Assembly: GCA_026990725.1 (NCBI GenBank)
Contig: JALXCX010000165.1
Coordinates: forward strand, 1-21,960
Length of the DNA: 21,960 nucleotides
Reading direction: 5' to 3'
Source of the DNA: Desulfobulbaceae bacterium
GTDB taxonomy: Bacteria > Desulfobacterota > Desulfobulbia > Desulfobulbales > Desulfobulbaceae
Shown here: positions 20,946-21,960 of the stretch, piece after piece
Layout: every line of letters begins with the position of its first letter
Position numbering within the stretch: the stretch's first letter is position 1
Made by a program: the position numbers and the translations under genes
The notes under the pieces: model-generated
What the model was told of the DNA's origin: nothing
The model's input: only the letters and a program-made list of their open reading frames with translations
The model's database searches: none

Positions 20946-21668
20946 TTAATGGGCATCTTCCATGGCTCCTGCACAGTAGCTCACTGAGAGCAGGACAAAT
21001 ACTGCAGCCTGAACAAGTGAGACCAGAACGCCGAGACAAAGAATCGGCAGTGGCGCAAAATAGGCCCCGGCAAGCATGAAAAGTACGGCAAGCAGAATTT
21101 CCTTTGCGACGATATTTCCGAACAGACGCATGGAAAGTGAAAGTATCCGGGCAAAGTTACTGATAACCTCAAGCACGAACATAAAGGGTGCCATGGCAAG
21201 TATGGGGCCCATGAAATGTTTGTAATAGTTGAGACCATGAAACTTAAAACCAAGCGCATGATGTGTAACCCAGACGATAAGAGTCATGGCCAAGGTGATG
21301 TTCCAGTTGGAGGTCGGTGACATGAAACCGGGAATCAACCCGATCATATTACCAATGACAATATACAGGGCAAAAGTAGTCATCATGGGGAAAAGCATCT
21401 TTGCCCCTTTTTTCCCAAGATTTTCTTCAAAAGTTTCCATCAGGTAGGATAAAACGGCTTCCCAGAAATTCTGTCCCTTACCGGGAATAAGTTCCATTCG
21501 CCCCATGGTCAGTTTAGGGACAATAATCAGAAAGGCCATGACCAACCACGTATAAGTCATATAGGGAACACACAACTTTTCTATCAGGGTATGCCCTACA
21601 ATTGTATGAGGCACGGGCAGTCCCATTTTGTCAAGAATCAGCGAAATAAATAATATTGGATGTTCCAT
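20946..21668 (-). CDS. atpB: F-type ATP synthase subunit a
   Basis: Stator membrane subunit of F0 that provides the two ion half-channels alongside the c ring. The 240-aa protein has about five to six membrane helices; the essential Arg is Arg181 in SLSMRLFGNIVAKE, and the C-terminal helix carries Gln220 (SLVQAAVFVLLSVSY). The start is ATG 21668, with GGGAG nine bases upstream and 4 bp after the atpI stop; the longer frame to 21716 would overlap atpI. GKGQNFWEAVLSYL (63-76) is typical of bacterial a subunits. The F1 genes are not adjacent here, as in many Desulfobacterota. Confidence 0.97.
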   Translation of the reverse strand: MEHPILFISLILDKMGLPVPHTIVGHTLIEKLCVPYMTYTWLVMAFLIIVPKLTMGRMELIPGKGQNFWEAVLSYLMETFEENLGKKGAKMLFPMMTTFALYIVIGNMIGLIPGFMSPTSNWNITLAMTLIVWVTHHALGFKFHGLNYYKHFMGPILAMAPFMFVLEVISNFARILSLSMRLFGNIVAKEILLAVLFMLAGAYFAPLPILCLGVLVSLVQAAVFVLLSVSYCAGAMEDAH

Positions 21669-21672
21669 AACC

Positions 21673-21951
21673 TTATACTCCCTTTGTACTCTGTATAGAA
21701 TATACTTTTCTGCCACCGCCCAGCACGACTAAAAAAACGCTGAGCATTACGGTTGACAGTCCTAACACTACCCCAATCATATTCAATTGCATACGGGTTG
21801 ACACGGCATACAGGACAAGCCCAAGCACGGTCAGCTTGGCATAAAACTTAAAGATAAAACGTATCCGTTCCATCTTCTGAACTGATTTTGTCTCGTCGCT
21901 GCAGCTTTCCGCCACCCGTTCAATAATTTTTGTAGAATCCCGTTTAAGCAT
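21673..21951 (-). CDS. atpI: ATP synthase protein I (AtpI)
   Basis: Small accessory membrane protein at the head of F0 operons, thought to help c-ring assembly or Mg2+ handling. The 92-aa protein has a charged N-terminus (KRDSTKIIERVAESCSDETK) and two hydrophobic helices (about 36-51 and 56-77: FYAKLTVLGLVLYAVS; MIGVVLGLSTVMLSVFLVVL). The frame starts at ATG 21951, nine bases from the window edge, so its ribosome binding site is only partly visible and an internal Met at 27 is a possible alternative start. Its stop lies 4 bp before atpB. The assignment rests largely on size, topology and position. Confidence 0.82.
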   Translation of the reverse strand: MLKRDSTKIIERVAESCSDETKSVQKMERIRFIFKFYAKLTVLGLVLYAVSTRMQLNMIGVVLGLSTVMLSVFLVVLGGGRKVYSIQSTKGV

Positions 21952-21960
21952 CCAGAAACT

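Overview
The window looks like chromosomal core DNA from an anaerobic member of the Desulfobacterota, most likely Desulfobulbales. This is inferred from gene content and protein character, not from a marker gene: an AcsE-type methyltetrahydrofolate methyltransferase of the Wood-Ljungdahl pathway, a class II DAHP synthase, an F0 cassette (atpI-atpB-atpE) apparently separate from F1, a stand-alone HsdR-N-like protein, a CbpA/CbpM pair and a UbiD decarboxylase. No rRNA, tRNA, CRISPR array, phage gene or transposase was seen.

Layout. Positions 1-11844 run on the minus strand. The left edge holds a branched-chain amino acid ABC transporter pair (livK-like binding protein, then a livH permease cut by the window edge). 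Next come a class II DAHP synthase with a clear terminator, an orphan HsdR-N-like protein whose stop codon lies inside an intrinsic terminator just upstream of the DAHP synthase, acsE with its own promoter region, an exported alpha-type carbonic anhydrase homologue, a long imperfect inverted repeat, and GAPDH. A tight run transcribed aroK > aroC > glgA > 303-aa unknown ends about 90 bp upstream of gap. It joins two steps of the shikimate pathway to glycogen synthesis and possibly glycolysis.

From 12027 to 18821 the genes are on the plus strand: cbpA and its modulator cbpM, rmuC (overlapping cbpM by one base), a glycine-zipper lipoprotein, then yjbQ, an 83-aa unknown, a ubiD-family decarboxylase, an rluB-type pseudouridine synthase and an HU-type DNA-binding protein. 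From 18840 to the right edge the strand switches back: rimO, a 340-bp stretch without a recognisable gene, and the F0 genes atpE, atpB and atpI, closed by a very strong terminator.

Most genes are recognisable housekeeping functions. The observations most worth a second look are: (1) an alpha-carbonic anhydrase homologue in which two of the three zinc-binding histidines are replaced (Thr and Glu) while the rest of the active site is kept; (2) an HsdR-N-like protein with no restriction system and a replaced E-x-K nuclease motif; (3) a 106-bp imperfect inverted repeat whose differences largely preserve pairing on one strand only; (4) terminators placed as if to attenuate aroG and acsE; and (5) two unrecognised genes translationally coupled to glgA and to yjbQ/ubiD. 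I did not find an obviously new multi-gene defence or mobile system.
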